DNA from: a bacterium
GTDB lineage: Bacteria > Electryoneota > RPQS01
Direction: 5' to 3'
Length of the DNA stretch: 64,000 nt
Assembly: GCA_023382385.1 (NCBI GenBank)
Contig: JAHDVH010000002.1
Location: 124,001 to 188,000, forward strand
The number at the start of each line of letters is the position of its first letter. Positions within the stretch are counted from its first letter, which is position 1. The notes under the pieces were generated by a model that was not told where the DNA came from, made no database searches, and worked only from the letters and a program-made list of their open reading frames with translations. Of this stretch, positions 1 through 12,600 are shown in pieces. The position numbers were made by a program, and so were the translations under genes.

Positions 1-34
1 ATGGGAGATTGCGCGCGAGCTGAAATCCTTGTAA
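1..34 (+). CDS. C-terminal tail of an upstream gene (partial)
   Basis: In frame 2 the first bases read Trp-Glu-Ile-Ala-Arg-Glu-Leu-Lys-Ser-Leu and then a TAA stop at 32-34. A strong terminator follows 16 bases later, which is what the 3' end of a gene looks like. Ten residues are too few to assign a family. It could also be chance open frame. Confidence 0.4.
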   Translation, partial: WEIARELKSL

Positions 35-50
35 GCTCAATATAATCAAG

Positions 51-80
51 CCCATCGCACAACAACGCGATGGGTTTTTT
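51..80 (+). terminator. Rho-independent terminator of the upstream gene
   Basis: An 8-bp perfect stem (51-58 with 67-74), an 8-base loop and six T form a classic intrinsic terminator. It closes the gene entering from the left and lies just before the first MATE gene. Confidence 0.85.
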
Positions 81-94
81 GTTTGGAAAGTCCC

Positions 95-1522
95 ATGTTA
101 TCCGTTATTGAATCGAAACTCCGCCGACCGATAGAGAAACTGACCTCGAATCAGGGGCCATCGCGCGAGTTTGCCACGCCTCCTGCGGGGCTGCAAAAGG
201 TTCTCCTGCGGCGCGTGCTCGATATGGGCCTGCCGTCCATGGCGAGTTTCCTCCTGCTCAGCACCTATGATGCGGTCAATATCTTTTGGTTGGCTCAAAT
301 TGGCGCGGCTCCGGTTGCGGCGGTAACGGTGTTTGGCGCATTTTCGTGGGTGTTGACCTTCCCAAATCACATCATCGGGTCCGGAAGTGTGGCCGTCATC
401 AGCCGCCGCTATGGCCAAGGCGGAGGAGATCCGACTGCACAGGCGATCCGGGCTACATTTTTTCTGAAGTTCTTCATTGGAACTTTGTTGGGACTACTGG
501 GGCTGACGATTCTGCCGTTTGCGCTCAGTCTTTACGGCACGGAAGAGGATGTCTCGCGGCTGGCTTTTCAATATGGCATTTTGAACTGCCTGAGTCTCGG
601 ATTTGCGATGGTGAGCTTTTCGGTCTACACAGCGTTCCGGGGAATTGGGCGACCTCAGGCGGGGATGTGGGTGTCCGTCGTAGGTGTCGCGGTGAACATG
701 ATTCTGGATCCGTTTCTGATTTTTGGCATCGGCCCGTTTCCAAGATTGGAGATCATCGGTGCTTCGATTGCAAATTCGATTGGCTTTATGACGGTCGCGG
801 TAATGGGTGCCTGGATGTTGTCGCGGCCTTCCTCTCCCGTTGTGGTCAAGTGGCGGTTGCGGCCGTTGCCGACCGCAGAGATGAAACGAATCATCCAGAT
901 AGGATTTCCCAGCGGGTTCAGCGCACTGAGTTTCGCATTAATGAATTCGACAGTCGTTGGCCTCTTCGCGCACTTCGGCACACTGGTCGTAGCGTTGTTC
1001 GGCATGGCTCAGCGGATTTTGAGGTTCGGCCACATGGTGAATGTGGGCCTCGGACTGGGAACCGGTGCACTGGTCGGGCAGTATCTGGGAGCACGCGAGC
1101 GGGAGAACGCATGGCACACGTCACAAGTGGCGATTCGCCTCTCGATGATCTGTATGTTCGTGTTTGTGGTTTTGATTTGGCTATTCAGCGAACCGCTGGT
1201 CAAGATGTTTTTCAACGAACCCGAAGCCTTGACTCTCGGCCAATGGTATTTGCGGATTCTGGTGCTCGCGCTGCCGTTTCGCGCCGCATTGGAAATGATG
1301 ACCAATTCATACAATGGCGCGGGGCGTAACCTGCCACCGATGATATTTGGCATTCTGCAGGACTGGGGGCTGGTGGTCAGCTCCATGTTCATCTTCGGAC
1401 GCTGGCTCGGCTGGGGGCCATACGGAATGCTGGCAGGTTACGCACTCGGTCATGCGTTGGGGAACGGCGTGTTTTATCTCATCTACCGGCGCGGCCACTG
1501 GCTGGTAGATGAGGAGTTGTAG
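95..1522 (+). CDS. MATE family efflux transporter (first of tandem pair)
   Basis: A 475-residue polytopic inner-membrane protein of the MATE (NorM/DinF-like) family. Members export cationic drugs or metabolites in exchange for Na+ or H+. It has the family length, about 12 hydrophobic segments, and two homologous halves, each opening with a motif of the type GLPS...L...YD..N.FWLA. The ATG at 95 is preferred because GGAAAG lies 4 bases upstream; an in-frame TTG at 83 would add four residues. The next gene is a paralogue 74 bases downstream on the same strand, so they are probably co-transcribed. Substrate cannot be read from sequence. Confidence 0.9.
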   Translation: MLSVIESKLRRPIEKLTSNQGPSREFATPPAGLQKVLLRRVLDMGLPSMASFLLLSTYDAVNIFWLAQIGAAPVAAVTVFGAFSWVLTFPNHIIGSGSVAVISRRYGQGGGDPTAQAIRATFFLKFFIGTLLGLLGLTILPFALSLYGTEEDVSRLAFQYGILNCLSLGFAMVSFSVYTAFRGIGRPQAGMWVSVVGVAVNMILDPFLIFGIGPFPRLEIIGASIANSIGFMTVAVMGAWMLSRPSSPVVVKWRLRPLPTAEMKRIIQIGFPSGFSALSFALMNSTVVGLFAHFGTLVVALFGMAQRILRFGHMVNVGLGLGTGALVGQYLGARERENAWHTSQVAIRLSMICMFVFVVLIWLFSEPLVKMFFNEPEALTLGQWYLRILVLALPFRAALEMMTNSYNGAGRNLPPMIFGILQDWGLVVSSMFIFGRWLGWGPYGMLAGYALGHALGNGVFYLIYRRGHWLVDEEL

Positions 1523-1596
1523 CCATCGGGTGGCCGGAGTGACATCAGAGGTTGTCCTGCGACGCCCAGTTTTTTTGAGTTTCTCATTTTCCAAAT

Positions 1597-3015
1597 ATGT
1601 TACCGATAGTACCTTCAGATAAAATATCGAGAGTGATGACGCTGCCGCCGGAGGTGGCGGAGGTTGCACACATCTCAAAAGAGCAACGCCGCTCCATCAT
1701 CAAGGAGGTGGTTGCCTACGGCATCCCATCGATGGGCGGATTTATGGTCGCCTCTTTCAACGAGATGGTTGACCTCTTCTGGCTGGCGAAAGTCGGCACG
1801 GAGCCGGTTGCCGCAGTGACGGTGTTCATGACCATCTATTGGATGATCATGACATTTAACATTATCACGGGAGTCGGCTCCAACACGATTATCGCTCGTC
1901 GCTTCGGAGAGGGAGCGCACGACAAGTCGGAGCTTGCGATTCGGGCGGCGTTCACGATGAAAATGGTGGTCGGGACCGCGATTGGTCTGGTGACGTGGAG
2001 TGTGATGCCGATATTTATGCCGTGGATGGGCGTAGAGCCTGCAGTAGAAGCAATGTGCTACACGTACGGCGGCTGGTTGCTGGCTTCGGCAGGAGTGGTG
2101 GGCTGTTCCTATTCGGTCTATTCGGCTTTTCGCTGCATCGGGATGCCGAAAATGGCGTGGTGGATGCAGGTACTGGGTGCGGGATTGAACATTGTGCTCG
2201 ATCCGTTCTTGATTCTGGGTTGGGGTCCATTTCCGGCGATGGGGATTCAGGGCGCGGCCATCGCGACGGTGTTTTCATATTTTGTGGTGGTGGTCATTGG
2301 TCTACTGGTGCTCGCGAGTAAGACATCACCAGTGAGAATACGCTGGTTCAGCAGTCCGTGGCCGAGCATGACGGAATTCAAACTGATTTGGAGTATCGGT
2401 TGGCCGGTGGGCATCAACGTGTTGAGTTTCTCAACCGCCATGATGATCGGTGTGCGGCTGGTGGCAAGCTACGGGACGGACGTGGTGGCGATTTTCGGCG
2501 CGGCGCACAAGGTGCTGCACTTCGGTGTAATGTCGATTGTGGGATTCAATCTTGGGACGTCCGCGTTGATCGCACAGTTTCTTGGAGCCAAGGAGTTTGT
2601 CAAATCGTGGATCGCGGGTGTGCAGTCGATTCGACTGGCGGGCTATGTCATGTTGGCGTATGCGGCTTTCGTGTTCATCTTCGCGGAGTGGATTGTCGAC
2701 GCTTTTTTCGACATGGCTGTTCTGCGGGACATGGGTGCGACGTTGATGCGGATTATGGCCATCTCGATTCCATTTGCGGGAATCCATGTCGGCGCGGAAA
2801 CGGTGTTTGAAGGAGCGGGCCACAACCGTCCGATGATGCTGTTGAGCATCGCACACGCATGGATGCTGATGGTTCCGTTCATGTATGTGTTCGGGCACGT
2901 TCTGGGATGGGGTCCGGTGGGGATGATCAGCGGGGCGACGGTGGCTCACACGCTGGGTGGACTCATCGCGGTATGGCTGTTTTACAAAGGGTCGTGGCTG
3001 CGAATCACCGTGTAG
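1597..3015 (+). CDS. MATE family efflux transporter (second of tandem pair)
   Basis: A 472-residue MATE transporter, clearly paralogous to the preceding gene: the N-terminal motif (YGIPSMGGF...VDLFWLAKVG.EPVAAVTVF) and the end of the first half (LDPFLI.G.GPFP) align. About 12 membrane segments. The N-terminal 13 residues before an internal ATG at 1636 are polar and may not be translated; neither start has a convincing Shine-Dalgarno sequence. The pair probably arose by tandem duplication and may have diverged in substrate. Confidence 0.88.
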   Translation: MLPIVPSDKISRVMTLPPEVAEVAHISKEQRRSIIKEVVAYGIPSMGGFMVASFNEMVDLFWLAKVGTEPVAAVTVFMTIYWMIMTFNIITGVGSNTIIARRFGEGAHDKSELAIRAAFTMKMVVGTAIGLVTWSVMPIFMPWMGVEPAVEAMCYTYGGWLLASAGVVGCSYSVYSAFRCIGMPKMAWWMQVLGAGLNIVLDPFLILGWGPFPAMGIQGAAIATVFSYFVVVVIGLLVLASKTSPVRIRWFSSPWPSMTEFKLIWSIGWPVGINVLSFSTAMMIGVRLVASYGTDVVAIFGAAHKVLHFGVMSIVGFNLGTSALIAQFLGAKEFVKSWIAGVQSIRLAGYVMLAYAAFVFIFAEWIVDAFFDMAVLRDMGATLMRIMAISIPFAGIHVGAETVFEGAGHNRPMMLLSIAHAWMLMVPFMYVFGHVLGWGPVGMISGATVAHTLGGLIAVWLFYKGSWLRITV

Positions 3016-3061
3016 GGTAATTCTCCTGCACCACAAGCAAGGCAAGATATTCAGGAGAGGG

Positions 3062-3088
3062 AACGGCGGCTCGCGAGGGTCGCCGTTT
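3062..3088 (+). terminator. Possible terminator after the MATE pair
   Basis: A 7-bp G+C-rich stem (AACGGCG at 3062-3068 with CGCCGTT at 3081-3087) starts 47 bases after the second MATE stop codon. Only three T follow, so it would be a weak terminator. Confidence 0.4.
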
Positions 3089-3127
3089 CAGTTTGCGTAG
3101 AGGGGAAACTGAGGCTTAGGTTAGGGG

Positions 3128-3155
3128 TTGCGATTTGTTATGGTTGTAATATAAT
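3128..3155 (+). promoter_or_regulatory. Promoter-like site (TTGCGA-16-TATAAT)
   Basis: A perfect sigma70-type -10 hexamer TATAAT at 3150-3155 is preceded by TTGCGA at 3128-3133 with 16-base spacing, in A+T-rich DNA. The predicted start is near 3162. What it drives is unclear because a terminator lies at 3356-3390. Confidence 0.4.
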
Positions 3156-3355
3156 ACAATATTTACAGAAAGTCAAGATATTTCCGTAAAAATGTTGTAA
3201 ACATTTGGGCAGAAAGCAGTTAGATTAGCTGGGCGGCTGCTCTGACACAACCTGCAGGGTAGGCACGCCAAACACGGTGGCTGGGAGGTGGAGAAACGAA
3301 GGATGGATGGATGGAGGATGGGCTGTGGGTGGAACATCCTGCCGACTCTATAGAC

Positions 3356-3390
3356 AAAGCGGCCGCTCTCAGAAGAAAGCGGCCGCTTTT
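3356..3390 (+). terminator. Strong intrinsic terminator in the 3016-3622 gap
   Basis: An 11-bp perfect stem (3356-3366 with 3379-3389, containing GCGGCCGC), a 12-base loop and four T. It sits 233 bases before the giant gene and 340 bases after the MATE stop. It therefore ends either a short untranslated transcript or an attenuated leader. Confidence 0.7.
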
Positions 3391-3622
3391 ATACCCGGCG
3401 GGACCCATGATCGCCGATTGACAGAAGATACTACAACTCAGGCGCGGAGTAAAGAGGTAAAGCACACCTTTTTCAATTTGTTGAGGTAGAGTGGAGGTTT
3501 AAGATGTCATAGTAAAAGTACACAAAGCTGGCAATTGTTAGAGACCCACTTTGAAAGTGGTCCACTGTTTGAGTTAAGAGCTTTCCGAGGTCGTATGAAC
3601 AGACTTAGGGAAAAGCATTACA

Positions 3623-6600
3623 GTGGCACGCAACACAATGGGTAAACAGCAGCTTAGACACATGTGGGCAATGTGTTTGTGGGTTAGCGTTCTTGCGATT
3701 GGCATGACCCCATTCCGCAACGCGTTGCAGGCTGCCGACGGTCAGGTTGATTACTTCGCACAATTCCAGCAGCAGGACTCAGCATTCAGAACGGTTTTTG
3801 ACCCGAACGAGAGTCCGGGCAAAGGGATGGGTTGGAAGCCCTACAACCGGTTCATGTGGTTTTACGGCCAGCGGTTGACACCGGGAGTGGACATTGATCC
3901 GGTCGCACGCCGGATGGAAGCATGGGAAGTCAAGCAGGCGACGAGACAACCGAACTCGCCGCTGGATGAGAATTGGACTTCCATCGGCCCGACGAATTTC
4001 GCGGGCAGGATGCTGTGCATTGCGTGGCATCCGACGAATACGAGTATCATCTACGTTGGTTCGGCTTCGGGAGGATTGTGGAAGACGACCAACGGAGGCA
4101 CGTCGTGGACTCCGCTGACGGACAATCTGCCCAGTCTTGCCATCGGCGCGGTGGCCCTTGACCCGAGCAATCCCAATATCATTTACATCGGCACGGGCGA
4201 AGGCTCGTTTAACGTGGACGCAGTGTACGGCGCAGGTGTATTCAAGTCGACGGACGGCGGAGCGACATGGAACACGACCGGTCTGTCGTGGACACAATCG
4301 CAGAGCCGCGCGGTCAACGAGATCGTGATTGACCCAACCAATACTCAGATTGTGTATGCCGCCTGCAACAGTTCCGTTGGCGGCATTTTTAAGTCTACCA
4401 ACGGCGGCACGACGTGGACGCAGTATCACACGGGCGACGTGAAGGACTTAGCGATGCACCCCGATTCGTCGAACGTGCTGTATTGCGCACTGGGCTATCC
4501 GTGGGGCACGACGAACAACGGAATATACAAATCCACGAACGGGGGCGTGAACTGGACACAGCTTACGAGCGGCCTTCCGACCGGCACGGGTCACGGACGG
4601 GTCGAGCTTTCGATCAGCCGCAGCAATCCGCTGATCGTTTATGCGGGGATATCGCAGACGATATCGGCGGGTGCGGGACTGCTCGGCATCTATCGAACGA
4701 CAGACGGCGGAGCAAATTGGTCGTTGCGTTCGACGTCCCCGAACATGTATTCGGGTCAGGGATGGTATAACCTGGTTTGTGAAGTTAATCCGACGAACTC
4801 GAACGAAGTGTGGTCGAACGGGTTGGACGCGTATAAGTCGACAGACGGCGGGGCGAACTGGACGCGGATGACGATTTGGAGTTATCCGGAGGGAAACAGT
4901 CAGTATGCGCATGCGGATCACCACGCGATGGCGTTCATGCCGGGCAATCCGAGCACGGTGCTGTTGGGGACTGACGGCGGGATATTCAAGTCCACGAACG
5001 GCGGAACCTCGTGGACGGGATTGAACAGCGGACTGGTAACGTATCAGTATTACGCCATCTGCAACGACGCATTACAGCCCAACGTGGCCTTTGGCGGCAC
5101 GCAGGACAACGGCACCAACAAGTACAACAACTCTTCGACGCATACTCGTCCGCTGGGCGGCGACGGCGGCTATTGCAATGTAGACTTCACGAATTCGAAC
5201 ATCGTCTATGCCACGACACAGCGCGGCAATCACTATAAGTCCACGAACGGCGGCACGTCGTTTTCGGCGATTCAGTCAGGCATTTCGGGTGCGGGTGCGT
5301 GGGTCACTCCGCGTGTGATGGATCCCAGCAATCCGAACATTCTGTATACAGGCACGAACCTCGTGTACAAGACGACGAACGGAGGGTCGTCGTGGACGGC
5401 TATCTCGGGTGCTCTGGACGCATCATATATCAGTTGCCTTGCGGTAGCACCGTCTGATCCGCAGACAATTTATGTCGGCTATGAAGGATATGACGGGAAG
5501 GTATTCAAGACGAACAACGGCGGCACGAATTGGACGAATATCGAGAGCGGGATTCCGGAGCGCTATCCGACCTACTTGGCAGTCGATCCGCTCAATCGGG
5601 ACATCGTCTACTGCACGGTGTCGGGATACGGCTCCGGTCATGTTTGGAAATCCACGAACGGCGGAGCGAGTTGGAGCAACAGCTCGACGGGACTGCCGGA
5701 CATTCCGGTCAACTGCATTGTAATTGATCAGAGTGACGGGAACAAGCTCTATGCGGCGACGGACCTCGGAGTATATTACTCGAGCAACGCGGGCGGCAGT
5801 TGGTCGGATTATTCAACGGGATTGCCGAACGTGGTGGTGGACTTTCTGGCGCTGCATCCGACAAGCGGCAAGCTGCGGGCAGGAACTCACGGGCGCGGGA
5901 TGTGGGAGACTCCGACGTCTGCACCGTCCATCACAGTACTGTCTCCGAACGGCGGGGAGCAGTGGAATACGTCGGTGCAGCAGACGATTACGTGGGCCAC
6001 AGGAGGAATCGGCGGGAACGTTTCGATAGAAATCAATCGCAGCTACCCGACCGGTAGCTGGGAGAGCATTTCCTCATCCACGGCGAATGACGGAACGCAT
6101 ACATGGACACCGACGCTTGCCGCAAGCGCGGCGCGGATTCGCGTGATTTCGACATCACAGCCAAGCATCGGCGATACGTCGAACGCAAACTTCAGCATTG
6201 CGACGCCGTTTATCACGGTTATCTCTCCGAATGGCGGGGAGAATTGGACGGTCGGACAAACGCAGACAATCCGCTGGACGAAATCGCCGACGATCGGCAA
6301 CGTGCAAGTGCGGATCAAGCGGGATTTCCCGAATGGTGTATGGGAGTTCATCGCTCTGACGTCGGACACGTTCTACAATTGGACAGTCAGCTCGCCCACA
6401 GGGAACAACTGTCGCATTTACGTTTATCAGGACGGCAATCAGTCGGTCGCAGATACGAGTAACAGCAATTTTGCGATCAGCGGGCCGTATCTGGTTGTGA
6501 ATCAGCCGAACGGCGGAGAAGTTCTGTATCCCGGACAGAACTACAGCATCAAGTGGACACGCTACAATTTCAGCGGGATATGCAAAGCTGAGGTCAACTA

Positions 6601-9600
6601 TGCATATCCGTCGGGTTCGTGGATACTGATTGACGATTCGGTCGCGGTGGACTCGCTGGTCTGGCCGGTCGGCGCGCAAGGCGGCAACAGCGTGCGGGTG
6701 CGCGTGACTTCACACCAGTATCCTACGGCGGGCGACACATCCAATGCGAATTTTGTCGTTCAATATCCATTCCTGCAGGTAACGTCTCCGAATACAGCCG
6801 TGACATGGTTGACGGGAACGACACAGAGCGTGACGTGGAATCACAGCAACATCATCGGTAATTTTAATGTTTATGTCAATCGAGCTTATCCGACGGGAAG
6901 TTGGGAGCTGATTGCATTGAATCAGTCGGGAACTTCGTTCGCCTGGCTGGTAGACGGCCCGCCGACGACAACGGCGCGGATTCGTGTGACGTCGGTCAAT
7001 CTCCCGACTTACTATGACGAATCCAACGTAAACTTCACGATCGGTGACGGAACTCCGGGGATCACAGTGACGGCGCCGAACGGCGGAGAAAGCTGGATGG
7101 TCGGCACGAATCAGACAATCACGTGGTCGCGCAACGTCGCGGACGGACCGGTAACGGTTTCGTTGAATCGCGGCTATCCGACGGGCACCTGGGAAGATAT
7201 TGTCACGAACAACACCGGCAACAGCCAAGGCTGGACAGTAACGGGTCCGGTGACCTCGAATGCGCGCATCCGTGTGACGCTGAATTCGAACGGCGCGATT
7301 ACAGACGTTTCGAATTCAAATTTCTCCATTGTTCAGCCGTCGCTTTCGCTTAGCGTGCCGAACGGCGGCGAGAGTTACAACGTGGGAGCCACGATACCGG
7401 TGACGTTTATGCGCACGAACGCGACGGGTAACGTCACGGTTCAGTTGATGCGGAACTTTCCCGGAGGTTCATGGGAAACTCTGTCGACCACAGTTTCCAC
7501 CTCATCGTATAACTGGGTGGCAACAGGCCCGGGCACGAGCACGGCACGGATGCGAATAACGCTCAACAGCGATCCGTCGGTGGGGGATACGAGCGCGGCA
7601 AACTTCACAATTGTTCAGCCGTCACTCACGCTGGTGACACCGAACGGCGGCGAAGTTTGGAGCATCGGAACGACGCAGACGATTCGTTGGACGCGGCAAT
7701 CGGCTGCCGGCGGGGTGCGGGTGATGCTGAATCGCGATTACCCGACGGGAAGTTGGGAACAGCTCGCGAACTCCGTGACGGTGGATACGCTGTCGTGGGT
7801 CGTCAACTCACCGCAATCAAATGCGGCAAGAATTCGCATTTATGTGGTTAACACACCAACATTAGCGGATACGAGCGCTGCGAATTTCACGATTAACGCT
7901 CCGGCGTTGACGATTGTTTCACCGAACGGTGGAGAGAATCTGCTCATTAACGCACCGCATACGATTCGCTGGTCGCGACAGAACGCGAGCGGGAACGTCA
8001 CCGTTCAGTTCATGCGGAACTATCCGAGCGGATCATGGGAACAACTGGCCAACAACGTCGCGGTTGACACGCTCGTCTGGACGCCAACCGGCGCGGCAAA
8101 CAGCAACGTCCGTGTGCGCATTTTTCTAACGACGCAGAGTTCCACAGGCGACACGTCGAACGCCAACTTTGCGCTGGTAGCGCCATCGCTTACGGTAGCT
8201 TCGCCGAACGGCGGAGAAGTATGGCCAATCGGAACGCAACAGGTAGTGCGTTTCACCCGCAGTAACGCCGGCGGGAATGCAACGGTGCAGTTGAACCGCA
8301 ACGGCGGAACAGGAGCATGGGAAACGCTCACGACGAATTGCGCAGTGGACACGTTTGCGTGGACAGTCACGGGAGCTGCGAGCACAAACTCCCTCGTACG
8401 AGTGCGTTTGAGTAGTGACACAACCATCACAGACGTTTCAAATGCGACATTCACGATCGCACAGCCCGCTCTTACGGTAGTTTCACCGAACGGCGGAGAG
8501 CAATTGACAGTCGGTGGGGCTTCAATCGTGAGATTCTCGCGCAGCTACGCGAGCGGTGCAGTCACCATAAAACTTAACCGGAACTATCCGGCCGGTGCCT
8601 GGGAAACGCTGACGAGTTCTTGCGTTGCCGACACATTCGTCTGGAATGTCAGCGGGGCGGCCAGCACAGCGGCGCGGATCAGCGTAGAGTTAACTGCAGG
8701 CGGCGCGACAACCGACGTATCGAACGCGAACTTCTCGATAGTGCAACGGACACTCGCACTAACTTCGCATCACAGTGGAACGTACTACGTCGGCACGACG
8801 AGTCCCGTTACTTTCACGCGCACGAATGCGGACGGTGCCGTCACAATTCAGCTAAACAGAAGCTATCCAAACGGAGCTTGGGAAACGCTGGCGACAGGCG
8901 TCACGGTTAACAGCCATAATTGGACGGTCACTTCTCCCGTTAGCGCGAGCGCGCGGATCCGTATCCTGCACGAGACTTATGCCTGGATCGGCGACACGAG
9001 TGACGCGAATTTCGCAATAGAAAATGCAAGTCTGGTGTTGATCACGCCGGCAGGCGGCGCGGTTTGGCCGGTTGGATCGCAGCAGAATGTTGCGTGGACA
9101 AAGACGGGAACGACCTCGCCGGTGAGAGTGGAGTTCATGCGCAGCTATCCCGGCGGAGCATGGGAAGTGCTGTCCGCATCCGAGACGGACACGATTTACA
9201 CGTGGAGCGTCAGCGGTCCGGCAAGTACAACTGCGCGATTCCGCGTAGTTGCAACTGCAAATGCCGCTCTATCAGACACATCAGAAGCAGTAGAGATCGC
9301 TCAGCCGACACTGACCATCAGTGCACCGGCGGCAAACAGCACGCACAATATCGGCTTCCCTGTTGCAATCCGATGGAGCAGAACACTGGCACCCGGCAAT
9401 GCTACCGTGCAGTTGAACCGTAACTATCCCGCCGGTGCATGGGAAACTCTTGGAGCAACGACAGCGGATTCGTTGCTTTGGACGGTGACAGGTCCTGCGA
9501 GCGCGGCTGCGCGATTCCGTGTCTATTTGACTGCTCAGACGAGTGTGGGTGATACATCGGGGAATCAAACGCTGTTCCTTCCGTCGCTGACTGTAACATC

Positions 9601-12600
9601 GCCGAACGGATCAGAACAGCTTCGATACGGGGTCACGGCCACGGTTACATGGACGCGGAACAATTTGAGTGGTCCGGTTCGCGTAGAGTATAACGGAAAC
9701 TATCCGAGTGCTAACTGGAGTACGATTGCCAGCGGCCAGACGACGAACAGCTACGCGTGGACTGTTGACCAGACTCCGACCACAGCGGCGCGAATCCGCG
9801 TGGTTTCCGAGCAGGTGCCGAGTTACGGGGATACGTCGAACGCGAACTTTACAATCATTCGCCCGACTCTGACCTTGACTTCACCGAACGGCGGCGAAGT
9901 GTGGGCCACAGGTGGCGTTTACTCGATACAGTTTACCCGATCAGATCATCCGGATCCTGTGACGATTCGCCTGAATCGCAATTATCCAAACGGGAGTTGG
10001 GAAACCATCGCAACGAATGTCACGGGCAACAACTTCAATTGGACTGCTGCGGGAACACCAACGACCAGCGCGCGGTTACGGGTGGAAAGTTCTGTTTACA
10101 GCGGCGTTGGCGACACGACGGATTCAAACTTTTCTATTCTGAATCCGGGGGTCACGCTGTTGTCGCCAACCGGCGGGCAGACGTTTGCGATCGGACGTAC
10201 AGAGGTCATCCGGTTCCAGCGCGTGCAGGTTAGTACTGTGGACATATTCCTGAATCGTAGTTATCCTGCCGGAAGCTGGGAAACACTCGCAACGAACGTG
10301 CAGGCTGACAGTTTTGTATGGACGGCCAGCGGCCCGGCCTCGGCCAGTTGCCGCGTGAAAGTCCAGAACACGGCAAATAGCTCACAGGCAGACATCTCAG
10401 CGAGCAATTTCTCGGTCTTGCAGCCGTCGATTTCGCTCCTGACACCGATTGCGGGCGACACGCTGGCAATCGGTCTTCCCAATCAGATCACCTTCTCGCG
10501 AAACGCTGCGGCAGCCGGCAACGTGCGAGTGGATGTCGCCCTTAACTATCCGAACGGGCCTTGGCAACAAATCGGAAACACGATGGCGAGTGAATTGTCG
10601 TGGACGCCGATGGTCGCGCCAACCAACAACGCCCGTTTGCGGATCGTGCACACAGAGATTCCAAACGTCAGCGACACGCTCGACTTTAACGTGCCCATCA
10701 ATTATGCGTCGCTTGAGCTCGTACAGCCGGCGCTTCCGGGAAATCACTTCGTCGGTGACACGCTTCGACTCACGTGGCAACGGCTGCGAGTCGGGCTGGG
10801 AGTGCACGTTCAACTGAACCGCACGTTCCCTTCCGGTACCTGGGAGACGCTTGCGAGCAATGTTCAGACCGACAATTATGATTGGATCGTCAGCGGGCCT
10901 CGAAGCACTAATGCCGTGTTCCGTATCGTCTCTTCACGAAACGCTGCACTAGGGGACTCCACACCTGCACAGACGATATTGGTTCCCGCTGTTACTTTGA
11001 GCGCACCGAACAGCGGGACGCTCGGGATAGGCAATATCGAAACTATCAGCTTTGCGCGCACGGATTTCACTAGCGCGGTCGCAATTGACATCAATTACAG
11101 TTATCCGAACGGTGCGTGGCAGAACATCGCATCGGGAATCGTCGCGAACAGCTATCAGTGGACCGTTTCGGGCAACGAGACTGTCACAGCGAGGCTGCGC
11201 GTGCGTTCAGAGGAGTTTGGCGTTCTCGATATCTCAGAGAGTAACATTGCACTGGTTACACCTCGCATTCAGATAACAACTCTGAACAGCCCGCAGCTGT
11301 TCCAGATGGGCGATCCGGTTTCGGTAATCTGGACCAAGACCGCAGCACCCGGTGGGGTCACTCTTGAGCTGAATCGAGACTTTCCGGGCGGGGCATGGGA
11401 ACAGCTGGCGACGAACGTAACTCAGAATAACTACACGTGGAACATTAACGGCAGCGGATTCGCGCACGGCCGTATCCGCGTGTCCATGACGGGACGCAGC
11501 GACGTGTTTGACGTCAACGATGCAGACTTCGGGACATTTCTGCCCGCCCTGCAAGTGCTGACACCGAACGGCGGTGATACCCTTACTCTCGGACGGACCC
11601 ACACGATTCGATGGGCGCGCAATGGAGCGACCGGTTCCGCACGTGTCCAATTGAATCGCGATTGGCCTAACGGAAGCTGGGAAACTTTGCTATCACAAAC
11701 CGCTGCGGACAGTTTTGTCTGGACAGTCAGCGGAACATCCACGCAGAATGCGCGGATACGCATACAACTTGTGTTCGACACGCAAGTCTACGATGTCAGC
11801 GACGAGAATTTCGCGATACTACCGGAATCACTAGTGCTGCTGTCACCGCAGAATCAAGACTCGATTGCAATCGGTGACACAGTAGTGTTCCGCTGGCAGC
11901 GCGTGGGAATCAATCCGGGTGTGACGATCTACGTGAAGCGTAATTATCCGTCGGGGCAGTGGGCAGCAATCGCGAACGCCGTTCAGGCGGATACGTTTGC
12001 CTGGGTCGCCACGGGGGATCCCGCACCGAACGCACACTTCCGCGTGCTGTCATCGTGGAACGCGCAATTGGGAGACACAGCGGGAAGCTGTCCGATTGGC
12101 ACACCTGCTCTCTCGATCACTCAGCCTGCCTCTTCGCAGTTATATGTTGTCGGGAGCACCGCACAGATTGCGTGGTCCCGCAGTTTCGCTCAAGGTGCGG
12201 TGCGAGTTGAACTGTCCCGAAACGGAGTAAGCGGACCATGGACGCAGATTGGTGAGACGGCAGAGAGCACATTCGACTGGGTGGTGACTGAGCCGGTTAC
12301 GTCGAATGCGCGATACCGAGTGACGCTTGTCAACAAGCCGTGGGTGCAAGGCGCAGTGACATTCAACAGCAGCATAGTGGTTCCGCGACTGCACATCGTG
12401 TCGCCTGCGCAAGGCGATACATTGGTTACGAATCGAGACATCACTTTGTCGTGGACTCGCGAGCATGTCAATGTGCCGGTAGATGTTTGGTTTGATCGCG
12501 GTTTGCCTGTAAGCGATATTGAGATCTTACGCGAAGGAGTTACGGGGGACTCGATTCACTGGACGGTAACACCTCCGCTTTCGGCCCACGCACGCTTCGT

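Larger units (their letters stand above)
3016..3622. other. 607-base intergenic region before the giant gene
   Basis: No convincing gene. It holds a weak hairpin at 3062, a promoter-like site at 3128-3155, a run of GGAT repeats near 3300-3320, a strong hairpin-T terminator at 3356-3390 and a small imperfect hairpin near 3543-3562. The promoter followed about 230 bases later by a terminator could produce a short RNA, or a leader RNA for the giant surface-protein gene. No known RNA family is recognised. Confidence 0.6.

Noticed and set aside
286-1329. A 347-residue plus-strand frame overlapping the first MATE gene.
   Set aside because: It is a +1/+2 shadow of the transporter reading frame, rich in Cys, Arg and Gly, with no homology pattern.
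3277-3489. A 70-residue open frame in the 3016-3622 gap.
   Set aside because: It runs through the terminator hairpin, has no ribosome-binding site and a low-complexity Gly/Trp start.
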